Positions 5,895 through 7,509 of a stretch of DNA of 7,509 nt are shown here, piece after piece. The DNA is taken from contig JAVBMQ010000200.1 of NCBI GenBank assembly GCA_031552335.1, positions 1 to 7,509 on the forward strand. The letters run 5' to 3'. This DNA comes from JAISFI01 sp031552335. Its GTDB lineage: Bacteria; Bacteroidota; Bacteroidia; Bacteroidales; Azobacteroidaceae. Below the pieces are notes generated by a model that had not been told where the DNA came from, searched no databases, and was given only the letters and a program-made list of their open reading frames with translations. The translations under genes and the position numbers were made by a program. Within the stretch, counting starts at the first letter, position 1; every line of letters starts with the position of its first letter.

Positions 5895-7509
5895 TTATTT
5901 TTGAAGAAAATCAACTACTTGTTTATATACATTCTTCCCCGTAAATCCGAGTTTTTCGTCTAAGACCTTGTAAGGAGCAGAAAAACCGAAAGATTCCAAG
6001 CCGAATACTTCTCCGTTACAGCCGACCAAACCTTGTAAAGTAACAGGTAAACCTGCAGTCAATCCGAAAACTTTAGCATTTTGAGGAATAACGGAATTTT
6101 GATAATCTTTACTTTGAGAACGGAATAATCCTTCAGAAGGCACAGAAACAATCCGAACTTTAACGCCATCTTTTCTTAATAATCCAGCCCCTTCAACCAA
6201 TGTGGCAACTTCCGAGCCCGAAGCTAACAAAACGATATTGGGATTGCCATCGCATTGTACAATGTATCCGCCTTTAGCCGCTTGTTGTGCTTCTTCATAA
6301 CGAGAATTCGCAGGTAAGTCCTGAATGTTTTGACGAGAGAATATTAATCCTGTAGGTGTATGTTTGTTTTCCAAAGCCAACTTCCAGGCAATAGTAGTTT
6401 CCTGTACATCGGCAGGACGAAGAACCAACATGGAATTTTTGCCTTTATGGTTTTTCAGTTTCTCCATTAATCGTATTTGAGCCTCTTGCTCTACAGGTTC
6501 ATGTGTAGGACCGTCTTCACCGACACGGAAAGCATCATGTGTCCAGATAAAAATAACGGGAAGCTCCATCAATGCAGCCATACGAATGGCTGGTTTCATA
6601 TAATCCGAGAATACAAAGAACGTTGCACAAGCAGGAATTACACCACCATGTAAAGCCATTCCTACAGATAAACAAGCCATGGTTAATTCACAAACTCCTG
6701 CCTGCAAAAAAGCTCCGCTGAAATCTCCTTTGGCAAAAGCTTTGGTCTTTTTCAGGAATCCGTCTGTTTTATCCGAATTGGAGAGGTCTGCAGAAGAAAC
6801 AATCATATTTTCAACCTGTTCTGCCAATACGGAAAGAACCGTTGCCGAAGCAGCCCGAGTTGCCTGATTCGGTTTTTGCTCGATTTTATCCCAGGCTACA
6901 GAATGTATTTCTCCTGCAAACCAGTTATCGAGTTTTTCGGCCAATTCGGGATTCTCTTTAGCCCAGTTAGCCTTATTGTCTTTTCTTTGTTTGACAATTT
7001 GTTTTAATTCTTCTTTACGGTTTGCATATAACTCTTCAACTTCAGGGAAAATGCAAAAAGGATTTTCAGGATTTCCTCCCAAATTTTTGATTGAACTTGC
7101 ATAACAAGCTCCCGCTTCTCCCAATGGCATACCATGAGTGGCGCACTTATTTTCGTATGAAGCACCGTCAGCAGTCAAAGCTCCTTTACCCATTGTGGTT
7201 TTACCTATAATGAGTGTCGGCTTTTCTTTTTCAGCTTTAGCTTCACTTAAAGCTTTACGGATATCATTTACATCATTACCGTTAATTGAAATAACTTTCC
7301 ATCCCCAAGCTTCGTATTTTTTGGCAACATCTTCCGATGTTACGGCAGAAGTCTCGGTAGAAAGCTGAATGCCGTTAGAATCATAAAACATGACCAGATT
7401 ATTCAAACCCAAGTGTCCCGCAATACGTCCTCCTCCTTGAGATATTTCTTCCTGAACACCACCGTCAGAAATAAATGCATAGATGGTTTGATTCATTACT
7501 TCACCAAAG
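5895..7509 (-). CDS. tkt: Transketolase (N-terminus cut by window edge)
   Basis: The frame is open to the window edge: codons for FGEV precede the Met at 7494-7496, so that Met is internal. About 537 residues are visible of a usual 660-680, leaving roughly 130-140 N-terminal residues outside. Transketolase moves two-carbon ketol units between sugar phosphates using thiamine diphosphate and a divalent metal. Seen, numbered from that internal Met: the ThDP/metal segment AFISDGGVQEE (7-17) and DSNG (39-42); HGMPLG (121-126); the catalytic glutamate in GVCELTM (Glu270; E. coli Glu411); MKPAIRMAALM (300-310); and THDAFRVGEDGPTHEPVEQ (319-337), the strongest family signature. The C-terminal domain follows to the TAA. 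The metal motif reads SDGG instead of the common GDGC, with the Asp kept; I believe this is ordinary for Bacteroidetes. rpiB follows after 9 bp in the same pathway operon. All visible catalytic parts are intact. Confidence 0.96.
   Translation of the reverse strand, partial: FGEVMNQTIYAFISDGGVQEEISQGGGRIAGHLGLNNLVMFYDSNGIQLSTETSAVTSEDVAKKYEAWGWKVISINGNDVNDIRKALSEAKAEKEKPTLIIGKTTMGKGALTADGASYENKCATHGMPLGEAGACYASSIKNLGGNPENPFCIFPEVEELYANRKEELKQIVKQRKDNKANWAKENPELAEKLDNWFAGEIHSVAWDKIEQKPNQATRAASATVLSVLAEQVENMIVSSADLSNSDKTDGFLKKTKAFAKGDFSGAFLQAGVCELTMACLSVGMALHGGVIPACATFFVFSDYMKPAIRMAALMELPVIFIWTHDAFRVGEDGPTHEPVEQEAQIRLMEKLKNHKGKNSMLVLRPADVQETTIAWKLALENKHTPTGLIFSRQNIQDLPANSRYEEAQQAAKGGYIVQCDGNPNIVLLASGSEVATLVEGAGLLRKDGVKVRIVSVPSEGLFRSQSKDYQNSVIPQNAKVFGLTAGLPVTLQGLVGCNGEVFGLESFGFSAPYKVLDEKLGFTGKNVYKQVVDFLQK

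Noticed and set aside
6679..7368. + strand open frames within transketolase (6679-6867, 7138-7368)
   Set aside because: They are antisense to intact, strongly conserved transketolase motifs and show no independent support.
7494..7496. ATG (- strand) as the transketolase start
   Set aside because: The frame continues to the window edge, and a start here would remove about 130 residues of the ThDP-binding domain.

Overview
The window looks like chromosomal DNA from a low-GC, glycan-degrading Bacteroidetes, most probably of the order Bacteroidales. Four things point there: a GH115 glucuronidase, secreted proteins with short type IX secretion (T9SS)-like C-terminal tails, A-rich leaders in place of strong Shine-Dalgarno sites, and a transketolase–RpiB pair whose wording looks Bacteroidetes-like. 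Genus cannot be fixed from the sequence; a Paludibacter- or Dysgonomonas-like organism is only a guess. No RNA gene, insertion sequence, CRISPR array or phage gene is visible. No stretch longer than about 140 bases lacks a gene.

Positions 1-4946 (+ strand) form a secreted glycan-utilisation block. It opens with the C-terminal part of a GH115 alpha-glucuronidase whose start lies outside the window. Next is a 287-residue secreted protein of unknown family (1836-2699). Two tandem paralogues of 347 and 350 residues follow (2749-3792 and 3894-4946); both have a signal peptide, two beta-rich modules and a short T9SS-type tail. The first three genes are 49-65 bp apart with no visible terminator and may be cotranscribed. 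A strong hairpin separates the two paralogues, and a terminator follows the second. The likely theme is an enzyme releasing glucuronic acid side chains, together with secreted or surface-attached accessory proteins that may bind the same glycan. Only the GH115 call is secure; the binding role is inference.

Positions 4947-5435 hold a complete HU/IHF-family DNA-binding protein (5088-5360) between two hairpin terminators. The second hairpin lies between convergent genes and probably serves both strands.

Positions 5436-7509 (- strand) carry a housekeeping pentose-phosphate operon, transketolase (start beyond the window edge) followed 9 bp later by ribose-5-phosphate isomerase B. The most novel material is the trio of unrecognised secreted proteins downstream of GH115, especially the duplicated T9SS-tailed pair.
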